This document shows positions 25,790 through 34,093 of a DNA stretch of 64,000 nt, piece by piece. This stretch comes from CAKSQF01 sp051867925. Lineage in GTDB: Bacteria > Bacillota > Clostridia > Oscillospirales > CAG-272. The DNA lies in contig JBJDZI010000116.1 of the NCBI GenBank assembly GCA_051867925.1, forward strand, positions 31,459-95,458. The letters are read 5' to 3'. Each line of letters begins with the position of its first letter. The first letter of the stretch is position 1. Made by a program: the position numbers and the translations under genes. The notes beneath the pieces are model-generated. The model saw only the letters and a program-made list of their open reading frames with translations. It ran no database searches and was not told the DNA's origin.

Positions 25790-26839
25790 ATGCAAGAGTT
25801 TGAAGCTGAATTTGAATCAAGAATCATGGACACGTCTTACACGGCGGCAGATCAAGAGGTAGAACTCTCTCTGCGCCCCAAGACGCTGGACGAATATATC
25901 GGTCAGACCAAAGCCAAAGAAAATCTGAAGGTCTATATCGAGGCAGCCCGGGCAAGAGGAGAGATGCTGGATCACGTCCTGCTCTACGGCCCTCCCGGTC
26001 TGGGCAAGACCACCCTCTCCAACATCATCGCCAACGAGATGAATGTGAACATCCGCATCACCTCGGGTCCCGCCATCGAAAAAGCAGGCGATTTGGTAGC
26101 ACTTCTGACCAGTCTGCAGGAAAACGACATTCTCTTTATTGACGAGATCCACCGCCTGCCCCGCACCGTCGAGGAAGTGCTGTATCCTGCCATGGAGGAT
26201 TTTGAGATCGACATCATCATCGGAAAAGGTCCTGCCGCTCGGTCTTTCCGCATGAAACTGCCCCATTTTACGCTGATCGGTGCCACCACCCGCGCAGGTC
26301 AGTTGTCCACCCCCTTGCGCGACCGATTCGGCGTACTGCTGAAGCTGGAGCTTTACTCCCCCGAGGATCTGTCCACCATCGTTCAGCGGAGCGCGCGGAT
26401 TCTGGATTTGCCCGTCACTCCCGACGGAGCGATGCAGATCGCATCCTGCTCCCGCGGCACACCCAGAATCGCCAACCGCCTCTTAAAGCGCGTCCGCGAC
26501 TTCGCACAGGTGAAGGGCGACGGCATCATCGACCGCAAGATCGCCAAGATCGCGCTGTCCGCACTGGAGATCGACCATCTGGGACTGGACAACATCGACC
26601 GTCGGATGCTGGAGACCATCATCAAACTGTACGGCGGCGGTCCCGTGGGTCTGGAGACCCTTGCCGCCACCATCGGTGAAGAAGCCGTCACCATCGAGGA
26701 TGTGTACGAGCCTTATTTGATGCAGATCGGATTTCTCTCCCGCACCCCCAGAGGGCGTTGCGCCACCCGGCTGGCATATGATCATTTGAAGATTCCCTTC
26801 ATCAGTGCATCGGACGGACAGACCGGTCTGTTTGAGTAA
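25790..26839 (+). CDS. ruvB: Holliday junction branch migration ATPase RuvB
   Basis: A 349-residue AAA+ motor of normal length. Motifs are SLRPKTLDEYIGQTKAKENL, Walker A YGPPGLGKTTL, Walker B FIDEIHRLPRTVEE, sensor 1 LIGATTRAGQLSTPLRDRFG, and the winged-helix GFLSRTPRGRCATRLAYDHL at the end. The ATG at 25790 is used; GAAAGGG lies 14 bases upstream. A TTG four codons earlier and an ATG 12 codons later are also possible, so the exact N-terminus is uncertain. It follows ruvA by 75 bases. Confidence 0.95.
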   Translation: MQEFEAEFESRIMDTSYTAADQEVELSLRPKTLDEYIGQTKAKENLKVYIEAARARGEMLDHVLLYGPPGLGKTTLSNIIANEMNVNIRITSGPAIEKAGDLVALLTSLQENDILFIDEIHRLPRTVEEVLYPAMEDFEIDIIIGKGPAARSFRMKLPHFTLIGATTRAGQLSTPLRDRFGVLLKLELYSPEDLSTIVQRSARILDLPVTPDGAMQIASCSRGTPRIANRLLKRVRDFAQVKGDGIIDRKIAKIALSALEIDHLGLDNIDRRMLETIIKLYGGGPVGLETLAATIGEEAVTIEDVYEPYLMQIGFLSRTPRGRCATRLAYDHLKIPFISASDGQTGLFE

Positions 26840-26858
26840 GCCGGAAAAATCATCCCTC

Positions 26859-27213
26859 CCCGCAAAATTGCCCGCAATTTTGCTCATCAAAAAGTCTTTG
26901 GGAGGTTTGGAACCTTATCTTCAGAAAGGGTTCCAAGACTGCCAACTATAACGCTCGCCGTATAATTGCACAAGACTTTTCCCCGCTTTTTCTTTGACCA
27001 GAGAAGGCGCAAAGAAAAAACTTAGCAAAAAGAAACGCCGATAGGGGTGTTTCGCGCTCCGCGGAGTGCGACAAGGGCTCTGCCCTTGCCCCGCCGCCTT
27101 TTGAAAAAGGTGGACAAAAACTTTTATATCATTTATCCCGCAAAATTGCCCGCAATTTTGCTCATCAAAAGTCTTTGGGAGGTTTGGAACCCTTTCTTCA
27201 GAAAGGGTTCCAA
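26859..27213. repeat. composite repeat between ruvB and the methyltransferase gene
   Basis: Two direct copies of a 77-78-base unit (26859-26936 and 27137-27213) each contain the palindrome GCAAAATTGC-CC-GCAATTTTGC, then GTCTTTGGGAGGTTTGGAAC and an inverted GGAACC/GGTTCC hairpin. Between them lies a 180-base segment (about 26948-27127) with a second, inverted copy at about 56066-56245. No gene is present in these 383 bases. The right copy ends 10 bases before the next start codon and supplies its only Shine-Dalgarno-like sequence (GAAAGGG). Confidence 0.82.
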
Positions 27214-27222
27214 CTAAAAACC

Positions 27223-28092
27223 ATGTTCATTGCATCAAACTGGAAAGAATACGAGCTGATCGACACCGACGAGGGCAAGCGGCTGGAGCGGTGGGGAAGT
27301 TATCGCCTCATCCGTCCCGATCCGCAAGTCATCTGGAAGGGTGCCGCAAACTCACCTCTTTGGAAGGGAGCGGACGCATCCTACCTCCGCTCCTCCAAGG
27401 GCGGCGGCGCGTGGAACGGCAAATCCAATCTGCCCGAGGAGTGGAAGCTCCGTTACGAACCGCTGAATCTGACCTTCAAAATCAAGCCCATGGGTTTCAA
27501 GCATACGGGTCTTTTTCCCGAGCAGGCGGTCAACTGGGATTGGTTCGCTTCGCTGATCCAAAAGGCAAGCAGACCCGTCAAGGTGCTGAACCTCTTCGCC
27601 TATACGGGCGGTGCGACGCTCGCCGCCGCAAGAGCCGGCGCGCAGGTGGTTCATGTGGATGCCGCCAAAAACATGGTGGCACAGGCTAAGGAAAATGCCG
27701 CGCTGTCGGGACTTGGCGACGCACCCATCCGCTACATCGTGGAGGACTGCCGAAAATTCGTGGAACGGGAAATCCGCCGCGGCAACCGATACGACGCAGT
27801 CATTATGGATCCGCCCTCCTACGGAAGAGGCCCCACGGGTGAACTGTGGAAACTGGAGGAGAACATCCACGAATTCATCTCCCTCTGCGTCAACGTGCTA
27901 TCGGATGATCCGCTCTTCTTCCTGGTCAACAGCTACACTACCGGGCTTTCGCCCTCCACCATGGGCTATCTGCTGAATCTCACCCTCACGCCCCGCTTTG
28001 GCGGCAAGACCGTCTGCGACGAGGTAGGGCTTCCCGTCTCGGTCACCGGCGCGCCCCTCCCCTGCGGTGCCGCCGCACGGTGGGAGCGATAA
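27223..28092 (+). CDS. class I SAM-dependent RNA methyltransferase-like protein
   Basis: A 289-residue protein with the fold of the RlmI/RlmK family C-terminal methyltransferase domain. The start at 27223 (MFIASNWKEYELIDTDEGKR) is chosen because upstream codons are repeat sequence. Motif I is VLNLFAYTGGATLAAARAGA near residues 127-146, followed by HVDAAKNMVAQAKENA and the catalytic-type YDAVIMDPPSYGRG near 200. The NDPPSYG-type motif suggests a base methyltransferase acting on rRNA, probably 23S. The usual N-terminal PUA domain is missing and replaced by a short beta-rich lead. Exact target is not assignable. Confidence 0.85.
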   Translation: MFIASNWKEYELIDTDEGKRLERWGSYRLIRPDPQVIWKGAANSPLWKGADASYLRSSKGGGAWNGKSNLPEEWKLRYEPLNLTFKIKPMGFKHTGLFPEQAVNWDWFASLIQKASRPVKVLNLFAYTGGATLAAARAGAQVVHVDAAKNMVAQAKENAALSGLGDAPIRYIVEDCRKFVEREIRRGNRYDAVIMDPPSYGRGPTGELWKLEENIHEFISLCVNVLSDDPLFFLVNSYTTGLSPSTMGYLLNLTLTPRFGGKTVCDEVGLPVSVTGAPLPCGAAARWER

Positions 28093-28264
28093 CGCCACCG
28101 CATTGCCAAGGTCGCCGACCAAGGAAAACCGCAAAGATTTTCGCCCTAATAAAAGAAATTTGGGCAATCGCGAAATTCTCGCAAAATTACCCAGCAATTA
28201 TACTTTACAGAAAGAACCCGGGAGGTTCGGAATGCCTTTTCCAAAAAGGCTTCCCAGAAAATCC

Positions 28265-29101
28265 ATGCCATTTATTGATACCAAACATCTTTCCTTCACT
28301 TATACCGACGAGGACGATCCTCAGCCGGTTCTGCACGACGTCTCGCTTTCCTTTGAAAAGGGCGAGTTCGTTGCCATTCTCGGGCGAAACGGCTCGGGGA
28401 AATCCACCTTTGCCAAACTGCTGAACCTGGTGCTGGAAGCCACCGATGGCGAGATCGTCATCGACGGCAAGCCGGTTCACGCAAAACTATCCGAGGAGGA
28501 GATCATTGACCTGCGCAAGCGGGTAGGAATGGTCTTTCAGAACCCCGACAACCAGCTGGTTGCCACCGTGGTCGAGGAAGACGTGGCATTCGGTCCCGAA
28601 AATTTGGGGATCGAACCCGCAGAGATTCGCCGCCGCGTGGACGAAGCACTGGAAATCGTGGACATGACGGCATACGCCCGTCACGCGCCCCACAAACTGT
28701 CGGGCGGTCAGAAACAGCGGATCGCCATCGCAGGCGTCATCGCCATGCTCCCCGACTGCATCCTGTTCGATGAGTCCACCGCAATGCTGGACCCCCGCGG
28801 TCGCGCAGAGGTAATGGAGACCATCGAACGGCTCAACCGCGAAAAGGGCATCACCGTTCTGCTGATCACTCATAATATGGACGAGGCAGTCCGCGCCGAT
28901 CGCGTGGTGGTCATCGACGACGGCAGAGTGAAAATGGACGGCACGCCGCGGGAGGTCTTCGCTCAAGTGGACCAACTCTTCGCGCTGGGACTTGCAGTTC
29001 CGCAGGCAACCGAGCTTGCCGCACGGCTGAAACTATCCGACGTTCCGCTGACTCCTGCCGAGGGAGCAGACGCCGTCGAACGGTGGCTGGCGGCTAAATA
29101 A
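28265..29101 (+). CDS. ecfA1: ECF transporter ATPase A1
   Basis: A 278-residue ABC ATPase, one of the pair driving energy-coupling-factor vitamin/metal import. Walker A is GRNGSGKST near 43-51, the Q-loop GMVFQNPDNQLVATVVEEDV, signature LSGGQKQR, Walker B CILFDESTAMLDP and switch His in LLITHNMDEAV. The DESTAMLDP form is typical of the A1 subunit. The ATG at 28265 is taken as start; upstream in-frame codons come from a decayed repeat and a GGGAGG lies too far away. It is followed by ecfA2 and ecfT, with 160 bases of decayed repeat between ecfA1 and ecfA2. No substrate-binding S component is in the window, so this is probably a shared (group II) module. Confidence 0.93.
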   Translation: MPFIDTKHLSFTYTDEDDPQPVLHDVSLSFEKGEFVAILGRNGSGKSTFAKLLNLVLEATDGEIVIDGKPVHAKLSEEEIIDLRKRVGMVFQNPDNQLVATVVEEDVAFGPENLGIEPAEIRRRVDEALEIVDMTAYARHAPHKLSGGQKQRIAIAGVIAMLPDCILFDESTAMLDPRGRAEVMETIERLNREKGITVLLITHNMDEAVRADRVVVIDDGRVKMDGTPREVFAQVDQLFALGLAVPQATELAARLKLSDVPLTPAEGADAVERWLAAK

Positions 29102-29261
29102 GTTGCCGAAAATCCCGCTCACAAGGGCTTCGCATCCGCGCGATTGCACCGTCTGCTCATCGACACGCACCAAACCATGCCCGCGTGGCATTGCTCCCCA
29201 ATTGTTAATTTCCGCAGAAAGGATCGAACCCGGGCAGGGTCGGTACCTTGGTAAATCGAAC

Positions 29262-30137
29262 ATGAAACTTGAACTCAAAAATCTTTCTTACACCTACAGC
29301 GGCGGGACTGCCTTCGCACGACAGGCGGTGAACGACGTTTCCGCCGTTATCCGCGAGGGCAGTATCACCGGCATCATCGGACACACGGGCAGCGGGAAGT
29401 CTACTCTGGTGCAAATGATGAACGGACTGCTGGCTCCCTCCTCCGGAGAGGTACTTCTGGACGGCGTTAACATTTTCGCCGACAAGCTGACGCTGCGCGA
29501 CGCCCGCTTCAAGGTGGGGCTGGTCTTCCAATACCCCGAATATCAGCTTTTCGAAGAGACTGTCGCCAAGGACATCGGCTACGGTCCGAAAAATCAAAAA
29601 CTCTCCCCTGAGAAGATCGCCGCCCGCACGCTGGAAGCGGCAGATTTCGTAGGACTGGATCGGGAATTGCTGAGCAAATCGCCCTTCGATCTATCGGGCG
29701 GACAAAAGCGCCGCGTTGCCATCGCAGGCGTGATGGCGATGCGCCCGCCCATCCTCGTTTTGGACGAGCCTGCATCGGGACTGGATCCCGTGGGGCGGGA
29801 GGAAATCTTCGGCGGACTGCTCCGCTATCGGGATCAGACCGGCGCTACCGTTATCATCGTCTCCCACTCCATGGAGGATATGGCGCGCTACGCAGAGGAC
29901 ATTCTGGTGATGAACGACAGCCGTCTGATGCTGTCGGGCAGTCGGGATGAGATCTTCCAAAACGCAGATCTGCTCTGCTCCGTCGGTCTGAATGTACCTG
30001 AGATCACCCATCTGGTGAACGAACTGCGCCGCCGCGGCTACGATCTGCCCGACAATCTTTACACCGTAGCAGGCGCCGAGGCGGCACTCCGCACGCTCAA
30101 AACCAAACTGCAGCGAGAGGAGGGGTCGGATTGCTGA
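29262..30137 (+). CDS. ecfA2: ECF transporter ATPase A2
   Basis: A 291-residue ABC ATPase pairing with EcfA1. It shows Walker A GHTGSGKST, the Q-loop GLVFQYPEYQLFEETVAKDI, the A2-typical GYGPKN after it, signature LSGGQKRR, Walker B ILVLDEPASGLDP and IIVSHSMEDMARYAE. The start at 29262 follows a decayed repeat and has no strong ribosome binding site. Its end overlaps the ecfT start by seven bases, so both are co-translated. Confidence 0.93.
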   Translation: MKLELKNLSYTYSGGTAFARQAVNDVSAVIREGSITGIIGHTGSGKSTLVQMMNGLLAPSSGEVLLDGVNIFADKLTLRDARFKVGLVFQYPEYQLFEETVAKDIGYGPKNQKLSPEKIAARTLEAADFVGLDRELLSKSPFDLSGGQKRRVAIAGVMAMRPPILVLDEPASGLDPVGREEIFGGLLRYRDQTGATVIIVSHSMEDMARYAEDILVMNDSRLMLSGSRDEIFQNADLLCSVGLNVPEITHLVNELRRRGYDLPDNLYTVAGAEAALRTLKTKLQREEGSDC

Positions 30138-30958
30138 AAGATATCACTTTAGGGCAATATTTTCCGGGAAATTCTCCCCTGCACCGCTTAGACCCCCGCA
30201 TGAAGCTGATCTTGGCGTTGCTGTTCATCGTCACCATCTTCTTCGCAGGCAATCTGATCACCGTTGCCATCGTGACCGTAGCGGCGTTTTTGCTGGTTCC
30301 GCTGGGGAAGATCCCCTTGAAAACGGTTCTGCGCTCGCTCAAGCCCTTACGTTGGATCATCCTGTTCACCACCGTGCTGAATCTGTTTTGGGTCAAGCAG
30401 GGTACCCCTCTGGTGGACTTCTACTTCATTCACATCTACTCGGGCGGAATTGTCTACGCTCTGTCTATGGCACTCCGCGTCACCGCGCTGCTCGCCGGCT
30501 CCACTCTGCTCCTTTCCTACACCACCTCCCCCATCGCTCTCACCGACGGCATCGAGCAGATGCTCTCCCCGCTGAAAAAGATCAAGGTACCGGTTCACGA
30601 GTTTGCCATGATGATGACCATCGCCCTGCGTTTCATCCCTACGCTGATCGAAGAAACCGACAAGCTGATGTCCGCCCAAAAGGCGCGGGGTGCCGATTTT
30701 GAGACAGGCTCCATCCTGTCCCGGGCAAAGGCGCTGATCCCCATCTTCATTCCGCTGTTCGTTTCTGCCATCCGCAGAGCCGACGATCTTGCCACCGCAA
30801 TGGAATGCCGTTGCTATCACGGCGGCGCGGGACGAACCCGTATGAATTGCCTGCGCTATTCTTCGCGGGATCTGTTTGCCCTGCTCTTCTTCCTGCTGTT
30901 TATGACAGGCATCGTTGCCCTGCGCTGGGCGCCTCTGCCCACTTTCTTGGCAATCTGA
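30131..30958 (+). CDS. ecfT: ECF transporter transmembrane subunit EcfT
   Basis: A 275-residue membrane subunit that couples the two ATPases to exchangeable S components. The start is a TTG at 30131, supported by AGGAGG (30118-30123) seven bases before it and located inside the end of ecfA2. Four to five membrane segments are visible, and the coupling helices carry the EcfT Ala-Arg-Gly signatures: SAQKARGADF near residue 182 and the related AMECRCYHGG near 228. HRLDPRMKLILAL near the N-terminus is the usual family opening. The 190 bases between ecfT and truA show nothing recognisable. Confidence 0.93.
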   Translation: MLKDITLGQYFPGNSPLHRLDPRMKLILALLFIVTIFFAGNLITVAIVTVAAFLLVPLGKIPLKTVLRSLKPLRWIILFTTVLNLFWVKQGTPLVDFYFIHIYSGGIVYALSMALRVTALLAGSTLLLSYTTSPIALTDGIEQMLSPLKKIKVPVHEFAMMMTIALRFIPTLIEETDKLMSAQKARGADFETGSILSRAKALIPIFIPLFVSAIRRADDLATAMECRCYHGGAGRTRMNCLRYSSRDLFALLFFLLFMTGIVALRWAPLPTFLAI

Positions 30959-31148
30959 GAAAAGCGCCGAGGATTACCCGCATCCATCCTCTATCATCTG
31001 CAACCATCCGTAATCACCGCAGAGCCGTGCCGCCCATGGCGTCGGCAGGCGGAGAAATTGCCCGTAAACGGTCGAAAATCCACCGTTTCCCGCCATTTCG
31101 GGGCAAACAGGCTTTCTGTCTGTTTTCAGACCAATTCCAACTGATGCA

Positions 31149-31907
31149 ATGAAAATTTTACTGGAAATCGCATATATGGGTAGCCACTATCACGGTTACC
31201 AGACGCAGAACAACGAGGCACTCACCGTCCAGCGGGTTCTCCAGAATGCACTGGAGGACTTCTTCGGCGTGCCGCTGAAGATCACGGGTTGCTCCCGCAC
31301 GGACGCGGGCGTTCACGCCAAGCAGTTTTACTGCACCGTGGAGGGAGAAATCCGCTCCACCCTGCCGCCGGAGAAGATTCCGCTGGCTCTGCGCCCCCAT
31401 CTGCCCGAGGATATTGCCATTCTCACCGCCCGGTCGGTGCGCGAGGAGTTTCATCCCCGCTATCTGCCCCACCACAAGGAATACGAATATAATATCTACA
31501 ACGCCCCCATCCTGCACCCCTACTTTGCGGGGCGGGCGTGGCACTGTCCTGTGCCGCTGGATGTGGCGGCAATGAATGCAGCCGCCGCGCATCTGGTGGG
31601 ACGCCACGATTTTGCCGCTTTGATGGCGCAGGGCTCGGCGGTAAAGTCTACCGTGCGGGAGATTCATTACTGCGATGTCCGCAAAGAGGGCGATTTGGTG
31701 ATCGTCCGCGTAGCGGCTGACGGATTTCTCTACAATATGGTGCGCATCATCGCAGGCACCCTCACCGACGTGGGCAAGGGAAAAATCTCCCCCGACGAGA
31801 TTCCCACCATTCTTTCGTCGCTGGATCGCACGAATGCCGGCCCCACACTCCCGCCGGAGGGACTCTACTTAAACCGCGTAGTCTACCCCGAAGATCAGAT
31901 CTGCTGA
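31149..31907 (+). CDS. truA: tRNA pseudouridine synthase A
   Basis: A 252-residue enzyme making pseudouridine at tRNA positions 38-40. The catalytic Asp lies in the signature GCSRTDAGVHAKQF near residue 52. The downstream YLPHHKEYEYNIYN, GRHDFAALMAQGS and FLYNMVRIIAGTLTDVGKGK segments are typical. Length is normal. The start at 31149 has no strong ribosome binding site. In many Bacillota truA directly follows the ecfA1-ecfA2-ecfT genes, and the same order here supports both calls. Confidence 0.95.
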   Translation: MKILLEIAYMGSHYHGYQTQNNEALTVQRVLQNALEDFFGVPLKITGCSRTDAGVHAKQFYCTVEGEIRSTLPPEKIPLALRPHLPEDIAILTARSVREEFHPRYLPHHKEYEYNIYNAPILHPYFAGRAWHCPVPLDVAAMNAAAAHLVGRHDFAALMAQGSAVKSTVREIHYCDVRKEGDLVIVRVAADGFLYNMVRIIAGTLTDVGKGKISPDEIPTILSSLDRTNAGPTLPPEGLYLNRVVYPEDQIC

Positions 31908-31954
31908 TCCAACACCGCGGCAAACGCTGTCTGCAAATTTTCAAGGAGGTTTCC

Positions 31955-33352
31955 ATGGCCGAGCAAAATCATCTGCAAAAGAATAAACAATCCAGTCAAC
32001 CCGCCAAGTCACGGAAATCTGCCAAGAATGTCCGTGTCAAACGGCTTTTCCGCGGGAAAACACCCCAGAAAAAGCGGGAACAGACCGCTCTGCAGGAACA
32101 AAAGCGCGAAAGATCCCTGCAGCGGCAGGAGGAACTCTATCAGAGCGAACGCTATGTATCCTCGGAAGAAGCGCTGGGGCCTGTCATTTACAACGAACAG
32201 TATCTGAAAAAGGCATCGGTCTTCCGCTATTTGCGCTACGGCGTGCTGATCCTGCTGGTTGCCTTCCTGCTGGGAATGCTGAATCTGTTCAAAGAAGAGA
32301 TCACCATCGAAAACTTCCGCTATCTCATGCGCAACGTGGATTTCGAACTGCGCACCGAACTGGGCGAAGCAGGCAATATCAGTTATGACAGCAACCCGCT
32401 GAATACCTTTGCCGTCTACAAGGGATCGCTGGCGCAACTGTCCGATCGGCAGATTGCCATTTATGACGCCTCCGGCCGCTCCTCTTACACCGGCAGTCTG
32501 AACTACACTTCTCCTGCGCTGACCTCCTCTGAAAAGTATCTGTTGGCTTACGACCGCACCGGTGGCAGTTACAGTCTGTATACCGGGTTCAGTCAGGTTC
32601 ACGCCGCATCCACCGGCTATCCCATTGCCGACGTGGATCTGTCCGATTCGGGCGTTTTCGTCATCGCCTCCCGCTCCAAGGAATATTTCGGCGTGGTAGA
32701 GGTCTACAACAGTTCCTTTCAACTGATGAACAAGATCCAGAAGAACAAATACATCGCTTCGGTGGATCTTGCCGACGACGGCAAAACTCTGCTGATCGCC
32801 TCCTATTTCGTGGGAAGTACCGGCATTTGCACCGAACTGATGGTTCTTACCATCGACTCCGACACCCCCTCTCTGCTGATGACGGTGGAAGGAACGATGC
32901 CATGGGAGGCATCTTGGGTGGACGAGGACTGCTTCGTGCTTGTCTGTGACCAAGGTGTAAAATTTTACGATGAAAGCGGTAAACAATCCGCTGAGTATGA
33001 CATTTCCCGCAAAAATGTGATAGAATATAGCGTAAGTCTGCAAAGCTCCCGCATAGCGATCCTGTATAAGGAAGAATCCGACACGTCGGTTTATCGCCTC
33101 TGCGTTCTGGATGCCCACGGCAAGACCGTTTTGGAGCACACCTTCCACAGGGCAGTGGAGCAGATCACCTATTTTGAAGAAGATCTGATCCTTTTGTCGG
33201 GAAACACCGTCTACCGTCTGGCAGAGGACGGAACGCTCCGTTCCTTTGAAAATGACGCCACCATCAGGACGGCAGTTGCCCAAAACGACACACTCTATCT
33301 CTGCACCGCCACCCGCGTGACTGTGCCAAAGTGGAAAAACGAAAAAAACTGA
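31955..33352 (+). CDS. membrane protein with beta-propeller-like domain, DUF5711-like
   Basis: A 465-residue protein. The N-terminal 75 residues are highly basic and coil-like, then a membrane helix FRYLRYGVLILLVAFLLGML lies near residues 89-108. The extracellular part consists of repeated short beta motifs (for example ALTSSEKYLLAYDRTGGSYS, DVDLSDSGVFVIASRSKEYF, SVDLADDGKTLLIASYFVGS), as in a beta-propeller. This layout matches DUF5711 proteins of Clostridia, whose function is unknown. AAGGAGG supports the start. It lies 60 bases before the cvpA-like gene and is probably co-transcribed with it. Confidence 0.78.
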   Translation: MAEQNHLQKNKQSSQPAKSRKSAKNVRVKRLFRGKTPQKKREQTALQEQKRERSLQRQEELYQSERYVSSEEALGPVIYNEQYLKKASVFRYLRYGVLILLVAFLLGMLNLFKEEITIENFRYLMRNVDFELRTELGEAGNISYDSNPLNTFAVYKGSLAQLSDRQIAIYDASGRSSYTGSLNYTSPALTSSEKYLLAYDRTGGSYSLYTGFSQVHAASTGYPIADVDLSDSGVFVIASRSKEYFGVVEVYNSSFQLMNKIQKNKYIASVDLADDGKTLLIASYFVGSTGICTELMVLTIDSDTPSLLMTVEGTMPWEASWVDEDCFVLVCDQGVKFYDESGKQSAEYDISRKNVIEYSVSLQSSRIAILYKEESDTSVYRLCVLDAHGKTVLEHTFHRAVEQITYFEEDLILLSGNTVYRLAEDGTLRSFENDATIRTAVAQNDTLYLCTATRVTVPKWKNEKN

Positions 33353-33412
33353 CGGTTTTCCACCGTTATTCCGTTGCAATTTCGATTTGCAATTAATTGG
33401 AGGACCTATTCT

Positions 33413-33967
33413 ATGAGCATGATTTTAGACATTCTTGTGATCGCAACACTGGCGATTTGCATTTTTCTGTACACCAAGCGCGGATTCATTAAGGGCATCA
33501 TGGGACTGTGTGGCTGTTTTATCGCAATGATCGCCGCCGCGCTGGCAGGACCCATCCTTCAACCTCTGCTGGAAGTACCTTTGCACAAACTGCTCTCGGA
33601 AAACGCCGGCGAAGCCGGTCTCTCTTCTCTGCTGGGGGTCGACATCACCGCCTCGGTAGCGGCTTCGGTCATCTCCTTTTTCCTGCTGTTTTTGCTGTTT
33701 ATGGTGCTGGTAAAAGTGATCACCTATCTGATCGATCGCTTCTTCCGTCTGCCTGTTCTCAAACAAGCCAACAAACTGCTGGGGTTTGCACTGGGTCTTT
33801 TGATCGGTCTGATCTACGCTCAGATTCTCTCCGTTTTTCTCTTCACCTTTTCGGAGGTGCTGGTCACTTCTCTGGGCTGGCTGTCCAAAGAAGCCTTTGA
33901 AGGCTCTGTCGTCGCCCGCTGGATGTTCGACCACAATCTGTTCCGCATTTTAATAAATCTCATTTGA
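33413..33967 (+). CDS. CvpA family membrane protein
   Basis: A 184-residue protein with four predicted membrane segments (near residues 3-20, 24-45, 75-100 and 120-145). The opening MILDILVIATLAICIFLYTK RGFIKG pattern and the RGF-x-KG turn after the first helix are the CvpA hallmark. The Escherichia coli member is required for colicin V export, but the general role is unknown and is often linked to envelope stress. The start at 33413 is supported by TTGGAGGACC. The gap to the next gene holds a small GCATCC/GGATGC hairpin (about 33992-34012). Confidence 0.85.
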   Translation: MSMILDILVIATLAICIFLYTKRGFIKGIMGLCGCFIAMIAAALAGPILQPLLEVPLHKLLSENAGEAGLSSLLGVDITASVAASVISFFLLFLLFMVLVKVITYLIDRFFRLPVLKQANKLLGFALGLLIGLIYAQILSVFLFTFSEVLVTSLGWLSKEAFEGSVVARWMFDHNLFRILINLI

Positions 33968-34093
33968 TCATACAGTAGCCAATCCATCCCCGCATCCGAA
34001 ACTTTTGGATGCGCCGCTCAGTCATAGGATCGACCTGTGCTGTGCAATCTACTAACGAATCTATTTCTGTCAACGCAAAAAGGAACCAATTTT

